Positions 15,613 to 24,858 of a stretch of DNA of 64,000 nucleotides are shown one piece after another. The translations under genes were made by a program, and so were the position numbers. Where the stretch lies: the NCBI RefSeq assembly GCF_014203705.1, contig NZ_JACHJR010000001.1:186001-250000 (forward strand), in the 5' to 3' direction. Numbering within the stretch: position 1 is the stretch's first letter; each line of letters opens with the position of its first letter. Under the pieces are notes generated by a model that saw only the letters and a program-made list of their open reading frames with translations, was not told where the DNA came from and did no database searches. The DNA is from Kitasatospora gansuensis. GTDB lineage: Bacteria > Actinomycetota > Actinomycetes > Streptomycetales > Streptomycetaceae.

Positions 15613-16518
15613 ATGACCGAGTTCGAACTGACCGAGGCCGAGCGGGCCCTGCTCCCGACGCCGGAAGAGGCGGCCGAGTACGCCGAGCGCGGCTGGTACC
15701 TGTCCCGGAAGCTGTTCACCGACGAGGAGCTCGATCTCCTCCAGGACGCCACCGAGAAGTACTACGAGGGCCACCGCGACCGCACGCTGGCCGTCCGTCC
15801 GCCGAACCTGGCCGCCTGGGAGCCCTCGCACGGACCGGTCCAGCGGCACAACGACTACGTGCACTACGAGAGCGAGGCGATCGGGCGGATCCTGCGCAAG
15901 CCGCTGCTCGGGGCCGTCGCCGCGCTGCTGGCGGAGGCCGAGGAGATCCGGGTCTTCCAGGCCACCCTGATCCTCAAGCCGCCGATCCCGGGCGAGCCGA
16001 GCAACCAGGTGCCCTGGCACTTCGACCGGCACTACTGGGCCACCAGCACCTCCGAGCGGATGCTCACCGCGTTCATCCCGTTCCACGACTGCGGGGAGGA
16101 GATGGGCACCATCACCATGGTGGACGGCAGCCACCGCTGGCGGGAGCGGCCCGCGGGCGAGGACTCCAGCCGGCACTTCGCCCAGCGCGACCGCAGCGAA
16201 CTGGAGCAACTGCTGGTCGAGAACGCCGAGTACAACGGCGCCGAGGTCCGCAAGATCCCGATGGTGATCCCGCGCGGTCACGTCAGCTTCCACCACTGCC
16301 GCACCTACCACGGCAGCGGCCCGAACCTGGCCGAGGTCCCGCGCCGGGCGGTCTCGCTGCACCTGCAGGACGGCGCCAACGAGTACCGCGCCCACACCCG
16401 GCCCGACGGCGCCCCCGTGGTCTACAACCACGACCTGCTGGTCCGCCGGACCGCCGACGGGCGCCCCGACTACGCCGACCCGGAGTTCTGCCCGCCGATC
16501 TGGCAAGGTGCGGTGTGA
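15613..16518 (+). CDS. phytanoyl-CoA dioxygenase (PhyH) family oxygenase
   Basis: This 301-aa protein belongs to the 2-oxoglutarate/Fe(II) PhyH family, which hydroxylates or halogenates unactivated carbons. The facial triad is visible as His136 and Asp138 (PWHFDRHYW) and distal His233 (RTYHGSGPN), with the 2OG-binding Arg in RRAVSLHL at about 245. The Asp means a hydroxylase or desaturase rather than a halogenase, which has Ala or Gly there. GAGGAG precedes the ATG, 9 nt after the dioxygenase stop. It overlaps the E1 alpha gene by GTGA. It is probably a tailoring oxygenase for the carrier-bound or free aryl intermediate. Confidence 0.87.
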   Translation: MTEFELTEAERALLPTPEEAAEYAERGWYLSRKLFTDEELDLLQDATEKYYEGHRDRTLAVRPPNLAAWEPSHGPVQRHNDYVHYESEAIGRILRKPLLGAVAALLAEAEEIRVFQATLILKPPIPGEPSNQVPWHFDRHYWATSTSERMLTAFIPFHDCGEEMGTITMVDGSHRWRERPAGEDSSRHFAQRDRSELEQLLVENAEYNGAEVRKIPMVIPRGHVSFHHCRTYHGSGPNLAEVPRRAVSLHLQDGANEYRAHTRPDGAPVVYNHDLLVRRTADGRPDYADPEFCPPIWQGAV

Positions 16519-17510
16519 GGCTGCGAACGCCGGCCGACGGCGTGTGCCTGGAGTCCCCGGCCGACCGGTACCGGATGGTCCGGCTGATCCGGGGCTTCGA
16601 GGAACTGGCCCTGGAGCTGGTCCGCTCCGGCGACATCGTCGGCGGTACGCACCCGTACATCGGGCAGGAGGCCGTCGCGGTCGGGGTCTGCTCGGCACTG
16701 CGGCCGGAGGACCAGCTGACCAGCACGCACCGGGGCCACGGGCACGTGCTCGCCAAGGGTGCCGACCCGGCCCGGCTGCTGGCCGAACTCCTCGGCCGCA
16801 CCACCGGGTTGAACAAGGGCCGGGGCGGTTCGATGCACGCCGCCGACCTCTCGCTCGGCATCCTGGGTGCCAACGGCATCGTCGGCGCGGGTGCGCCGAT
16901 CGCGGTCGGCGCCGCCTGGGCGGCCCAACTGGCCGGTGAGCAGCGGGTGGTGGTGAGCTTCTTCGGGGACGGCGCGCTCAACCAGGGCGTGCTGCTGGAG
17001 TCCTTCAACCTGGCCGCGATGTGGCAGCTGCCGGTGGTCTTCGTCTGCGAGAACAACGGGTACGCCACCACGCTGCCCGCCGCCGTCGCGGTGGCGGGCA
17101 CCGCGCTCGGCCGGGCCGAGGCCTTCGGCATCCCGGCGGTGGCGGTGGACGGCATGGACACCGAGGCCGTCCGGGAGGCGGCGCTCCAAGCGGCGGCCCG
17201 GGCCCGCTCGGGGGGCGGGCCGGTCTTCCTGGAGTGCCGGACGTACCGGTTCGAGGGGCACCACACCATGGAACGGCGGCTCAAGGTGGACTACCGCCCG
17301 GCCGAGGAGATCGCCGCCTGGCGCGAGCGCGACCCGCTCCTCCGGGCCGCCGCGCTGATCGGGGACCCCACCGCGCTGGATCAGGAGGTGTCCGAACAGC
17401 TGGCCCAGGCCCGGGAGTTCGCGCTCAACTCACCCGCCCCGGACCCGGCCGGCGCCTGCGACCACCTGTACGCGAGCGGGCTGCGGCCCCGGGCGGGGGC
17501 GGTGGCATGA
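16515..17510 (+). CDS. ThDP-dependent 2-oxoacid dehydrogenase E1, alpha subunit
   Basis: The 331-aa product matches E1 alpha of pyruvate/acetoin dehydrogenases. The ThDP-Mg motif GDGALNQG begins at about residue 151 and ends with CENNGYATT about 27 residues later; THRGHGHVLAKG and GRGGSMHAADLS are conserved phosphorylation-loop segments. With E1 beta it should decarboxylate a 2-oxo acid and hand the acyl or hydroxyalkyl unit to an acceptor. No E2 or E3 is nearby. The Hmo-like product 4-hydroxybenzoylformate is an attractive substrate. The pair recalls PglB/PglC of phenylglycine formation and the E1-like pair that loads glycolyl units on ACPs in naphthyridinomycin-type clusters. Start GTG 16515 overlaps the PhyH stop. 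Confidence 0.9.
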   Translation: MRLRTPADGVCLESPADRYRMVRLIRGFEELALELVRSGDIVGGTHPYIGQEAVAVGVCSALRPEDQLTSTHRGHGHVLAKGADPARLLAELLGRTTGLNKGRGGSMHAADLSLGILGANGIVGAGAPIAVGAAWAAQLAGEQRVVVSFFGDGALNQGVLLESFNLAAMWQLPVVFVCENNGYATTLPAAVAVAGTALGRAEAFGIPAVAVDGMDTEAVREAALQAAARARSGGGPVFLECRTYRFEGHHTMERRLKVDYRPAEEIAAWRERDPLLRAAALIGDPTALDQEVSEQLAQAREFALNSPAPDPAGACDHLYASGLRPRAGAVA

Positions 17511-18475
17511 GCTGGCTGTCGTACACCAAGGCGCTGAACCGGGCGCTGGCCGACGCACTGGCCGATGACCCCTCGGTCTGTCTGCTCGGCGAGGACATCG
17601 GGGCCGGTCTGGCCGGGCCGACCCTCGGGCTGCAGAAACGGTTCGGGGCGAGCCGGGTGGTGGACACCCCGCTCTCCGAGCAGGGCTTCACCGGGGTGGC
17701 GGTCGGCGCGGCACTGGCCGGGCTGCGGCCGGTGATCGAGTTCCAGATCCCGGCACTGCTCTTCCTGGTCTTCGAGCAACTCGTCAACCAGGCCCACAAG
17801 TTCTCGCTGATGACGGGTGGTCAGGCCAGTGTGCCGTTGACCTGCCTGGTGCCGGGCTCGGGCTCCCGGGACGGCTGGGCCGGGCAGCACTCGGACCACC
17901 CGTACGGGCTGTTCGCCCACATGGGCGTGAAGACCGTGGTGCCCGCCACGCCCACCGACGCCTACGGGCTGCTCCGGTCGGCGATCGCCGATCCGGACCC
18001 GGTGGTGGTCTTCGCCCCGGCGGCCGCACTCGGCGTCCGGGACGACGTCACCGGGCCGCTGCCGGTGATCCCGCTCGGCCGGGCCCGGGTGCACCGTCCA
18101 GGCACCGACGTCACGGTGGTCGCCGTCGGCCATCTGGTGCACGAAGCCCTGGCGCTGGCAACGGAGTTGGCCGAAGATGGAGTCTCGGTCGAGGTATTTG
18201 ACCCGCGCACCCTGTACCCCTTCGATTGGGAGGCGCTCGGCGCCTCGCTGGAGAAGACCGGGCGGCTGGTGGTGATCGACGACTCCAACCGCAGCTGCGG
18301 GATCGGGGCGGAGATCCTGGCCACCGCCGCCGAGCAGTACCGCCTGACCGCACCGCCCCGCCGGATCACCCGCCCGGACGGCGCCGTACTGCCGTTCGCC
18401 CGCGAGCTCGACCGGGCCCTGCAGCCCGGTCGGGACCAGCTCCGGCACGCCGTCCACGCCGTCCTCAAGCACTGA
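17507..18475 (+). CDS. ThDP-dependent 2-oxoacid dehydrogenase E1, beta subunit
   Basis: This 322-aa protein is the transketolase-like beta half of the E1 enzyme. [37 protein letters not shown] with the Glu that polarises ThDP, and [20 protein letters not shown] are standard E1 beta segments; the C-terminal transketolase-C domain has [16 protein letters not shown] and [12 protein letters not shown] 17507 overlaps the E1 alpha stop (ATGA), so both subunits are made together. It acts with E1 alpha as an alpha2beta2 tetramer. Lack of E2/E3 genes implies borrowing of primary-metabolism components or direct transfer to a carrier protein. Confidence 0.92.
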   Translation: MSWLSYTKALNRALADALADDPSVCLLGEDIGAGLAGPTLGLQKRFGASRVVDTPLSEQGFTGVAVGAALAGLRPVIEFQIPALLFLVFEQLVNQAHKFSLMTGGQASVPLTCLVPGSGSRDGWAGQHSDHPYGLFAHMGVKTVVPATPTDAYGLLRSAIADPDPVVVFAPAAALGVRDDVTGPLPVIPLGRARVHRPGTDVTVVAVGHLVHEALALATELAEDGVSVEVFDPRTLYPFDWEALGASLEKTGRLVVIDDSNRSCGIGAEILATAAEQYRLTAPPRRITRPDGAVLPFARELDRALQPGRDQLRHAVHAVLKH

Positions 18476-18503
18476 CCCACGCACTGACCTCCCGGGAGCA
18501 GAG

Positions 18504-19310
18504 ATGTCCAACAACCGTTACAGCTGGGACCGTACGCACCCGGGCCTGTCCGGCCTGCAGGCCGCGATCGAGCCGCTCCGCCGCCAGGTGGTGGACCACG
18601 CGATCTACGCCGAGCTGAACAGCCAGGCCCGGGTCCGCACCTTCCTGGCGCGGCACGTCTTCGCGGTCTGGGACTTCATGTCGCTGCTGAAGAGCCTGCA
18701 GCGCGAGCTGACCAGCGTGGACGTGCCGTGGCTGCCGACCGGCCCGACCGCGAGCCGCAGACTGATCAACGAGATCGTGCTGGTGGAGGAGAGCGACGAG
18801 CTCGGCGAGGGCTTCATCAGCCACTTCGAGCTGTACCTGGACGGCATGCGCCAGGCGGGCGCCGACACCGCTCCGATGGCGGCGTTCCTGGAGCTGCTGG
18901 GCCGGGGCACGGCGGTGCCGGAGGCACTGAAGCTGGCTCAGGTGCCCTCGGCGGCGGCCGACTTCACCTCCGTCACCTGGGACATCATCGAGAGCGCGCC
19001 GGTGCACTGCCGGGCGGCGGCCTTCGCCTTCGGGCGTGAGGACCTGATCCCGGAGATGTTCGAGCAGGTGATCCGGATCGAGGACCCGGACGGCGTGCTC
19101 ACCGTCTTCAAGGACTACCTGGCCCGGCACATCGAGGTGGACGGCGAGCTGCACACGCCGATGGCGATGCAGATGCTGATCGACCTGTGCGGCGACGACC
19201 AGCGGAAGTGGGACGAGTGCGCGGAGACCGTGCGCACCGCGCTGGCCGGCCGGGTCCGGCTCTGGACGAGCATTCAGGAGGCGTTCGAGGACGCCTCCCC
19301 GACGGCCTGA
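18504..19310 (+). CDS. DUF3050 protein, putative haem-oxygenase-like diiron oxygenase
   Basis: This 268-aa, largely helical protein matches DUF3050. Candidate metal-binding helices contain [24 protein letters not shown] with nearby [19 protein letters not shown] and [16 protein letters not shown]; the spaced Glu, His and Asp residues fit the ligand pattern of haem-oxygenase-like diiron oxidases (HDO), whose known members perform N-oxygenation, C-C cleavage and alkene formation. Assignment to HDO is inference from these helices. GGGAG precedes the ATG 28 nt after E1 beta. It is the last gene of the operon and would give a second O2-dependent tailoring step. No clear terminator follows. Confidence 0.75.
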   Translation: MSNNRYSWDRTHPGLSGLQAAIEPLRRQVVDHAIYAELNSQARVRTFLARHVFAVWDFMSLLKSLQRELTSVDVPWLPTGPTASRRLINEIVLVEESDELGEGFISHFELYLDGMRQAGADTAPMAAFLELLGRGTAVPEALKLAQVPSAAADFTSVTWDIIESAPVHCRAAAFAFGREDLIPEMFEQVIRIEDPDGVLTVFKDYLARHIEVDGELHTPMAMQMLIDLCGDDQRKWDECAETVRTALAGRVRLWTSIQEAFEDASPTA

Positions 19311-19559
19311 CGGTCGCTGAAGGGGCGGGCGGGGCGGGCGGTAGGAGTCCGCACTCTGGACACGGGATGACCGGTACATGTAGAACTGGCGTCCCGGCAG
19401 CGTCCGCCCCTTCCAGTCCTCACACGTACAGCGCCTCCCCCTCACGCGTGCGCTCGACGGTTCGCTGCCGGTTCGCAGTCTGTCTCATCGCATCCCGCCC
19501 GGGGACCGAGCCGACCCATGGCTCCGTCCGTCCGGCGCCCCCGAGATCCGAGGAGCACG

Positions 19560-21137
19560 ATGCACATCCGCATGCGAACCGCCGCAGTCGCCACCGTGGT
19601 CGCCCTGGCCGCCGGCGCGTTGACCACCGCCGCCGCCCCCGCCGTCACCCCGGACGGCGCCGCCTCGGCCTCCCGTTCGGAGGCCCGGACCGTCCGGGAC
19701 GTGGTGACCGACCAGGACGGCAGCCGGCACGTCCGGTACGACCGCACCTACGCGGGACTGCCCGTACTGGGCGGCGACCTGATCGAACATCTGGCGCCCG
19801 GTGGCGCGGCCAAGTCCACCGACCGCGCCGTGGCGGGCTCGATAACCGTCGCCTCCACCACGCCCGCGGTCTCCGCCGACAGCGCCGGCCGGCTGGCCGT
19901 CGGCGAGCTGAACCGCTCGGCCAAGGCGGAGGGCAAGGCCGTCCAGAAGGCCGAAGCCGCACCGCAGTTGGTAATCGACGCGCTGCACGGCGCACCCCGG
20001 CTGGCCTGGCAGACCACCGCGAGCGGGCAGGACTCGCTGGGCAACCCGGTCGCCCGCACCGTGCTGGTGGACGCCCGGACCGGGGCGCAGATCGACGCCT
20101 GGGACGCGATCGAGACCGCGACCGGCGACGGGCAGTCGCTCTACGGCGGCACCGTGCCACTGGAGTCGACGCTCTCCGGCTCCACCTACCAGCTGAAGGA
20201 CCCGACCCGGGGCAACACCTACACCGGTGACGCGGCCAACAAGACCGACCTGTGCTTCGGCACCATCTGCTTCAGCCGGGCGCCCGCGACCCTGTTCACC
20301 GACGCCGACAACCACTGGGGCACCGGCACCAACGCCGACCGCGCCACCGCGGCGGTCGACGCCCAGTACGGCACCAACGTCACCTGGGACTACTACAAGA
20401 ACGTGCACGGCCGCAACGGCATCGCCGGCGACGGCAAGGGCGCGTACAACCGGGTGCACTACGGCAGCAACTACAACAACGCCTTCTGGCAGGACAGTTG
20501 CTTCTGCATGACCTACGGCGACGGGGACGGCAACGTCTTCGGCCCGCTGGTCTCGCTGGACGTGGCCGGGCACGAGATGTCGCACGGCGTCACCTCGCGC
20601 ACCGCCAAGCTCACCTACTCCGGCGAGTCCGGCGGCTTGAACGAGGCCACCTCGGACATCTTCGGCACCCTGGTCGAGTGGTACGCGGCCAACGGCGGCG
20701 ACCCCGGTGACTACCTGATCGGCGAGGAGATCGTGAAGCCCGGCTTCGGCAAGGAGGCGCTGCGCTTCATGGACAAGCCGTCCAAGGACACCAAGTCCGC
20801 GGACTGCTGGAGCTCCAGCGTCGGCGGCCTGGACGTGCACTACTCCTCCGGCGTGGCCAACCACTTCGCCTTCCTGCTCGCCGAGGGCAGCGGCGCCCGG
20901 GTGGTCAACGGCGTCCCGTACGACAGCCCGACCTGCGATGGCTCGGCGGTCACCGGCATCGGCCGGGACAAGCTGGGCAAGATCTGGTACCGCGCGCTGA
21001 CGGTCTACATGACCTCGAGCACCAACTACGCGGGTGCCCGCACCGCCACCCTCAAGGCCGCCACCGACCTCTACGGGGCCGGCAGCGCCGAGTACGCCGC
21101 GGTCGCCGCGGCCTGGTCCGCCGTCGCGGTCAACTGA
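19560..21137 (+). CDS. secreted M4 (thermolysin) metalloprotease
   Basis: This 525-aa preproprotein has a Sec signal (about residues 1-27, ending in TTAAAPA), an FTP/PepSY-type propeptide (about 45-190) and the M4 catalytic domain. The zinc motif HEMSH begins at His338, with Glu362 in GGLNEATSD as the third ligand; the second catalytic His lies in the segment SSSVGGLDVHYSSGVANHF. It should be a zinc endopeptidase exported and activated by propeptide removal. AGGAG lies 5 nt before ATG 19560. It is separated from the cluster by about 250 nt in which I see no gene, and is probably unrelated to product formation. Confidence 0.93.
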   Translation: MHIRMRTAAVATVVALAAGALTTAAAPAVTPDGAASASRSEARTVRDVVTDQDGSRHVRYDRTYAGLPVLGGDLIEHLAPGGAAKSTDRAVAGSITVASTTPAVSADSAGRLAVGELNRSAKAEGKAVQKAEAAPQLVIDALHGAPRLAWQTTASGQDSLGNPVARTVLVDARTGAQIDAWDAIETATGDGQSLYGGTVPLESTLSGSTYQLKDPTRGNTYTGDAANKTDLCFGTICFSRAPATLFTDADNHWGTGTNADRATAAVDAQYGTNVTWDYYKNVHGRNGIAGDGKGAYNRVHYGSNYNNAFWQDSCFCMTYGDGDGNVFGPLVSLDVAGHEMSHGVTSRTAKLTYSGESGGLNEATSDIFGTLVEWYAANGGDPGDYLIGEEIVKPGFGKEALRFMDKPSKDTKSADCWSSSVGGLDVHYSSGVANHFAFLLAEGSGARVVNGVPYDSPTCDGSAVTGIGRDKLGKIWYRALTVYMTSSTNYAGARTATLKAATDLYGAGSAEYAAVAAAWSAVAVN

Positions 21138-21262
21138 CGCTCCGGCAACGCCTGTTCGGTCCGGAGCGGGTCACCGCTCCGGACCGTCGCGTGGTCCGCC
21201 TCGAAGTAGCCGGCCAGCCGGTCCAGCAGCCGTTGGAAGTTGGCGGTGTCCTGCTCGTTCAC
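21071..21262 (-). CDS. possible small hypothetical protein, overlaps M4 gene 3' end
   Basis: A 63-codon reading frame from GTG 21262 encodes NEQDTANFQRLLDRLAGYFE and continues into a charged, helical tail. Its last 67 nt are antisense to the M4 protease gene. The part outside that gene has high G/C at third positions and helical heptad character, which is why it is listed. No good ribosome site or family match was recognised. Alternatively the frame is a shadow. Confidence 0.3.
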   Translation of the reverse strand: MNEQDTANFQRLLDRLAGYFEADHATVRSGDPLRTEQALPERQLTATADQAAATAAYSALPAP

Positions 21263-21370
21263 GGTGAGGGCTTCGCAATCTGACGGTCCGTGTCTTCGAC
21301 TCCGCCGATGCTGCCCCGCCCGGCTCAACAGCCGATAAACGTCCCGCTGTTCACTCTGGCCGGGAATCGC

Positions 21371-21772
21371 TCAGAACCGGCCGAGCACCCGGTCCACGGT
21401 GATCTCGATCGCCACCCGGGCCGGGTTCACCCGCGGCGTCTGGTACCGCTCGGTGTACCGGCGCTCGGCCTCGGCGACCGCTTCGGGCTCGGACCGCACC
21501 ACCGCGGTGCCCTCCAGCGTGCACCAGCGGGCCCGGTCCACCTGACAGACCGCCACCCGCAGCCCGGCCTCGCCTGCGGCCAGCACGTTGAGCGCCTTGC
21601 GGCTGCTGCCGCTGCTGATCACCCGGGCGATCCGGGTCTCCGGGTCGTAGCTCACCCCGACCGGGGCGACGTGCGGGGTGCCGTCCGGGCGCAGCGTGGT
21701 GAAGGTGGCCAGGTGCCGCTCCCGCCAGAAGTCGTGGAAGGAGTCACCGAGGGCGTCGAGATCATGGGCCAT
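21371..21772 (-). CDS. PPOX-class flavin/F420-dependent protein
   Basis: The 133-aa protein has the split-barrel fold of pyridoxamine 5'-phosphate oxidase-like proteins. LATFTTLRPDGTPHVAPVGV is the typical first beta-strand pair, followed by SSGSSRKALNVLA and CQVDRARWCTLEGTAVV. Members bind FMN or F420 and reduce diverse substrates; actinobacterial ones of this length are often F420-dependent. It has its own transcription direction, 80 nt from the divergent DUF2252 gene. The substrate is unknown. Confidence 0.85.
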   Translation of the reverse strand: MAHDLDALGDSFHDFWRERHLATFTTLRPDGTPHVAPVGVSYDPETRIARVISSGSSRKALNVLAAGEAGLRVAVCQVDRARWCTLEGTAVVRSEPEAVAEAERRYTERYQTPRVNPARVAIEITVDRVLGRF

Positions 21773-21852
21773 ACCGGAATGCTACGTGCCTGCTCACCGG
21801 GCCCCGCGCGCGGTACCGTACCTCCCGTCAATCAGGTACGGGAGGGGTCGCA

Positions 21853-23238
21853 GTGCGGGAGTTCGAGGTCGACGGGTTCGCGGCATGGCCGCCGCAGGGT
21901 GGGGCGAGACGGCGTGGCAAGCGGCTGCGGGAGAAGACGCCGCGCGAGTCGCACAACAGGCTGGAGCTGCCCGCCGACCGGCCGGACGTGGTCGGTTCGG
22001 TGGAGTCCGCCAACGTCGGACGGCTGGCGCACCTGGCGCCGATCCGCACCGGCCGGATGGCCGCCTCGCCGTTCGCCTTCCTGCGCGGCTCGGCCGGGCT
22101 GATGGCCCACGACCTGGGCACCGGGCCGACCAGTGGCCTGACCGCCCAGCTCTGCGGGGACGCGCACGCCGCCAACTTCGGTCTCTACGGCGACGCCAGG
22201 GGCCGGCTGGTGATGGACATCAACGACTTCGACGAGACCGTGCCGGGCCCCTGGGAGTGGGACCTCAAGCGGCTGGCCGCCAGCCTGGTGCTGGCGGGCC
22301 GTCAGTCCGGCGCGAGCGAGGACGAGTGCCGCAGCGCCGCGTACGACACGGTCGGCTCCTACCGCCGGACCATGCGGGTGCTGTCCGCGCTGCCCGCGAT
22401 AGAGGCCTGGAACGCGATCGCCGACGAGCAGCTGGTCACCGTCACCGACGCGCACGAACTCCGGGACGTGATCGGCGGGGTGGCCGCCAAGGCACTCAAG
22501 AACACCAGCGCCCGGTTCGCCGCCAAGGCCACCGTCGAGGACCCGGAGGGCCGGCACCGCTTCGTCCCGGCCCCGCCGGTGCTCAGCGAGGTCGACGACC
22601 GCACCGCCTCCTCGGTGGCCGCCGCGCTGACCGGCTACCTGGCCACCGTCCCGGTCGAGCTGCACCCGCTGCTGTCCCGGTACAGCGTCCAGGACGTGGC
22701 CTTCCGGGTGGTCGGCACCGGCAGCGTCGGCACCCGCTCGTACGTGGTGCTGCTGCTCGACCAGCGCGGCGAGGCGCTGGTGCTCCAGGTCAAGGAGGCC
22801 CGGCCCTCGGTGCTGCTGCCGCATCTGGCCAGGGCGGGGTACGGGGTGACCGAGGTGGTCGCGCACGAGGGCCAGCGGGTGGTGCTCGGGCAGAAGCGCA
22901 TGCAGGTGGTCAGCGACACCTTGATGGGCTGGACCACGGTGGACGGACTCCCGTACCAGGTACGGCAGTTCCGTAACCGCAAGGGCAGCGTCGACCCGGC
23001 CGCGCTGCAGTCGGGACAGCTCGACGACTACGGCCGGCTGACCGGCGCGCTGCTGGCCAGGGCGCACGCGCACACCGTGGACGCGGCCGTGGTCTCCGGC
23101 TACTGCGGCAAGAACGAGGCGCTGGACGAGGCGATCGCCGCCTTCGCGGTGGCGTACGCGGACCGGACCGAGGCCGACCACGCCGAACTGGTCGCGGCCG
23201 TCAAGGCGGGCCGGCTTCCGGCGGAGGACGGGGTCTGA
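21853..23238 (+). CDS. DUF2252 kinase-like protein
   Basis: This 461-aa protein is a DUF2252 member, remotely related to aminoglycoside-phosphotransferase kinases. The catalytic-loop-like motif CGDAHAANFGLYGD is at about residues 101-114 and the metal-binding-like DINDFDE at about 122-128. No substrate is known for the family. GTG 21853 follows GGGAGGGG. That ribosome site can pair with an upstream CCTCCCGT in an 8-bp hairpin (21821-21845), which could limit initiation. It is monocistronic, with 187 nt before the P450 gene. Confidence 0.85.
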   Translation: MREFEVDGFAAWPPQGGARRRGKRLREKTPRESHNRLELPADRPDVVGSVESANVGRLAHLAPIRTGRMAASPFAFLRGSAGLMAHDLGTGPTSGLTAQLCGDAHAANFGLYGDARGRLVMDINDFDETVPGPWEWDLKRLAASLVLAGRQSGASEDECRSAAYDTVGSYRRTMRVLSALPAIEAWNAIADEQLVTVTDAHELRDVIGGVAAKALKNTSARFAAKATVEDPEGRHRFVPAPPVLSEVDDRTASSVAAALTGYLATVPVELHPLLSRYSVQDVAFRVVGTGSVGTRSYVVLLLDQRGEALVLQVKEARPSVLLPHLARAGYGVTEVVAHEGQRVVLGQKRMQVVSDTLMGWTTVDGLPYQVRQFRNRKGSVDPAALQSGQLDDYGRLTGALLARAHAHTVDAAVVSGYCGKNEALDEAIAAFAVAYADRTEADHAELVAAVKAGRLPAEDGV

Positions 23239-23425
23239 CACACCGTCGGTGGTGACGGCGGGGGCGCCCGGTGACCGAATGGCGCGCCCGCTTGGCCGGT
23301 TCGCGCCCTGTCGGGCGCGACACCGGGGGCTTACGGTCGGTGGTGGCCCGGACTCGCTCCGTCGAGTTCCGCCCCGTCCCCCGGCCCCGTATCCCTCGGC
23401 ACCACCAGCAGAGGAAGAAGCCGTC

Positions 23426-24619
23426 ATGACCACCGCTCCCCTCGTCCCCCTGCACTGCCTGCGCCAGGCCGAACCGGGTCCGCCTCGGCTCACCGAACTC
23501 CCCACCGGCACCCCGGCCTGGCTGCTCACCCGGCACGCCGACGTCCGGCAGGCGCTCACCGACCCGCGCCTGGACCGGGCCTCGCTCTACGCGCCGGACG
23601 CGCCCGCTCTCTCGGTCGTCCCCAACCTGCTGGACGACCCGGACGGCCTGCTCAACATCGACGGCGTGGAGCACCAGAAGCTCCGCCGCACCGTCCAACG
23701 CGCCTTCACCCCACGGGCGATCGAGCGCTGGCGCCCGTGGGTCTCCACGGTCGTCGACGAGCTGATCGACGAGCTGGTGGCCCAGCCGGCCCCGGCCGAC
23801 GTGGTGGCCGGCTACACCCGGCGGCTGCCGGTCGCCGTGATCAGCCGGCTGATGGGGCTGGACGGGCTCGACCTGCACAAGCTCGGCGACTGGAGCGACC
23901 ACGCGCTCTCCACCACGGCGTACACCGCCGAGGAGATCCAGCAGGCGATGGCCGAGTTCGGCGCGTTCTCCTTCGACCTGGTGCTGGAGCGGCGCAAGAA
24001 CCCCGGCGACGACCTGGTCAGCAGCCTGGTCCAGGCCGCCGCCGAGACCGACGGCGTGACCGAGATGCAGCTCACCAAGCTGGTGCTCGGCCTGGTGGTC
24101 GCCGGGCACGAGACCACCATGACCACGCTCGGCAACGCGCTGGTCTTCCTGCTCACCGAGGACCGGGCGGCCTGGGCCCGGATCGGCGCCTCCCTGGACG
24201 AGGCCGGCACCGCCACCGAACAGCTGCTGCGCACCATCCCGTTGGGCGACCGGGTGGCGCTGCCCGGGATGCTCCGGCGCGCCACCGAGGAGCTGGAGAT
24301 CGGCGGGGTCACCATCCCGGCCGGTGCGGTGGTCGCCGCCGACACCTTCGCGGCCAACCACGACCCGGCGGTCCACCCGGTGCCGGCCGAGGGCGAGTGG
24401 GCCGACCTGTTCGCCCCGGTCGGGGCGGCCACCCTGACCTTCGGCGCCGGGCCGCACCACTGCCTCGGCGCCTGGCTGGCCCGGATGGAGCTGGAGTCCG
24501 GCCTGCACAGCCTGGCCGCGCGGCTGCCGGACCTCCGGATCGCCCACCCCGTCGAGCAGATCGAGTGGCGCGAGGGCCTGCTCACCCGCAGCCCGCTCAC
24601 CCTGCCGGTCACCTGGTGA
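23426..24619 (+). CDS. cytochrome P450
   Basis: This 397-aa soluble bacterial P450 has the I-helix oxygen-activation motif VVAGHETTMTTL at about residues 223-234, the ExxR helix EQLLR at about 268, and the haem-thiolate loop FGAGPHHCLGAW with Cys346. The ATG at 23426 follows GAGGAAG. It is coupled by GTG overlap to a ferredoxin gene, its likely electron donor; no ferredoxin reductase is present. The substrate is unknown. It is 4 kb beyond the cluster with unrelated genes between, so a role in the cluster is possible but not supported. Confidence 0.93.
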   Translation: MTTAPLVPLHCLRQAEPGPPRLTELPTGTPAWLLTRHADVRQALTDPRLDRASLYAPDAPALSVVPNLLDDPDGLLNIDGVEHQKLRRTVQRAFTPRAIERWRPWVSTVVDELIDELVAQPAPADVVAGYTRRLPVAVISRLMGLDGLDLHKLGDWSDHALSTTAYTAEEIQQAMAEFGAFSFDLVLERRKNPGDDLVSSLVQAAAETDGVTEMQLTKLVLGLVVAGHETTMTTLGNALVFLLTEDRAAWARIGASLDEAGTATEQLLRTIPLGDRVALPGMLRRATEELEIGGVTIPAGAVVAADTFAANHDPAVHPVPAEGEWADLFAPVGAATLTFGAGPHHCLGAWLARMELESGLHSLAARLPDLRIAHPVEQIEWREGLLTRSPLTLPVTW

Positions 24620-24846
24620 GCGCCCCGCTGGAGAGCCGGGTCGACCGCACCCGCTGCGTCGGCACGGGCGCCTGCGCCGCCACCGCCCCCGCCGACCTGA
24701 CCCTCGGCCCGGACGGCCGCGCCGAACTGCTGGCCCCGACCCCGGTGCACCTCGGCCAGCTCACCGACGCGGCCGAGCTCTGCCCGGTCGAGGCCATCAC
24801 CATCCACCGCACCGACACCGGCGAACAGGTCGTCCCGGCCTGGTGA
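24616..24846 (+). CDS. 3Fe-4S ferredoxin
   Basis: The 76-aa protein has the actinobacterial P450-partner pattern C-x5-C (RCVGTGACAATAP, residues 14-20) and a distal CP pair (LCPVEAI), which together ligate a [3Fe-4S] cluster. It should pass electrons from an NAD(P)H ferredoxin reductase elsewhere in the genome to the overlapping P450. GTG 24616 overlaps the P450 stop, which ensures balanced expression. A strong intrinsic terminator follows 12 nt after its stop. Confidence 0.93.
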   Translation: MSAPLESRVDRTRCVGTGACAATAPADLTLGPDGRAELLAPTPVHLGQLTDAAELCPVEAITIHRTDTGEQVVPAW

Positions 24847-24858
24847 CCCGCCCCCAAC

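Noticed and set aside
23426..24846. P450 and ferredoxin as part of the left biosynthetic cluster
   Set aside because: They lie 4 kb beyond the operon, behind protease, PPOX and DUF2252 genes, with their own terminator.
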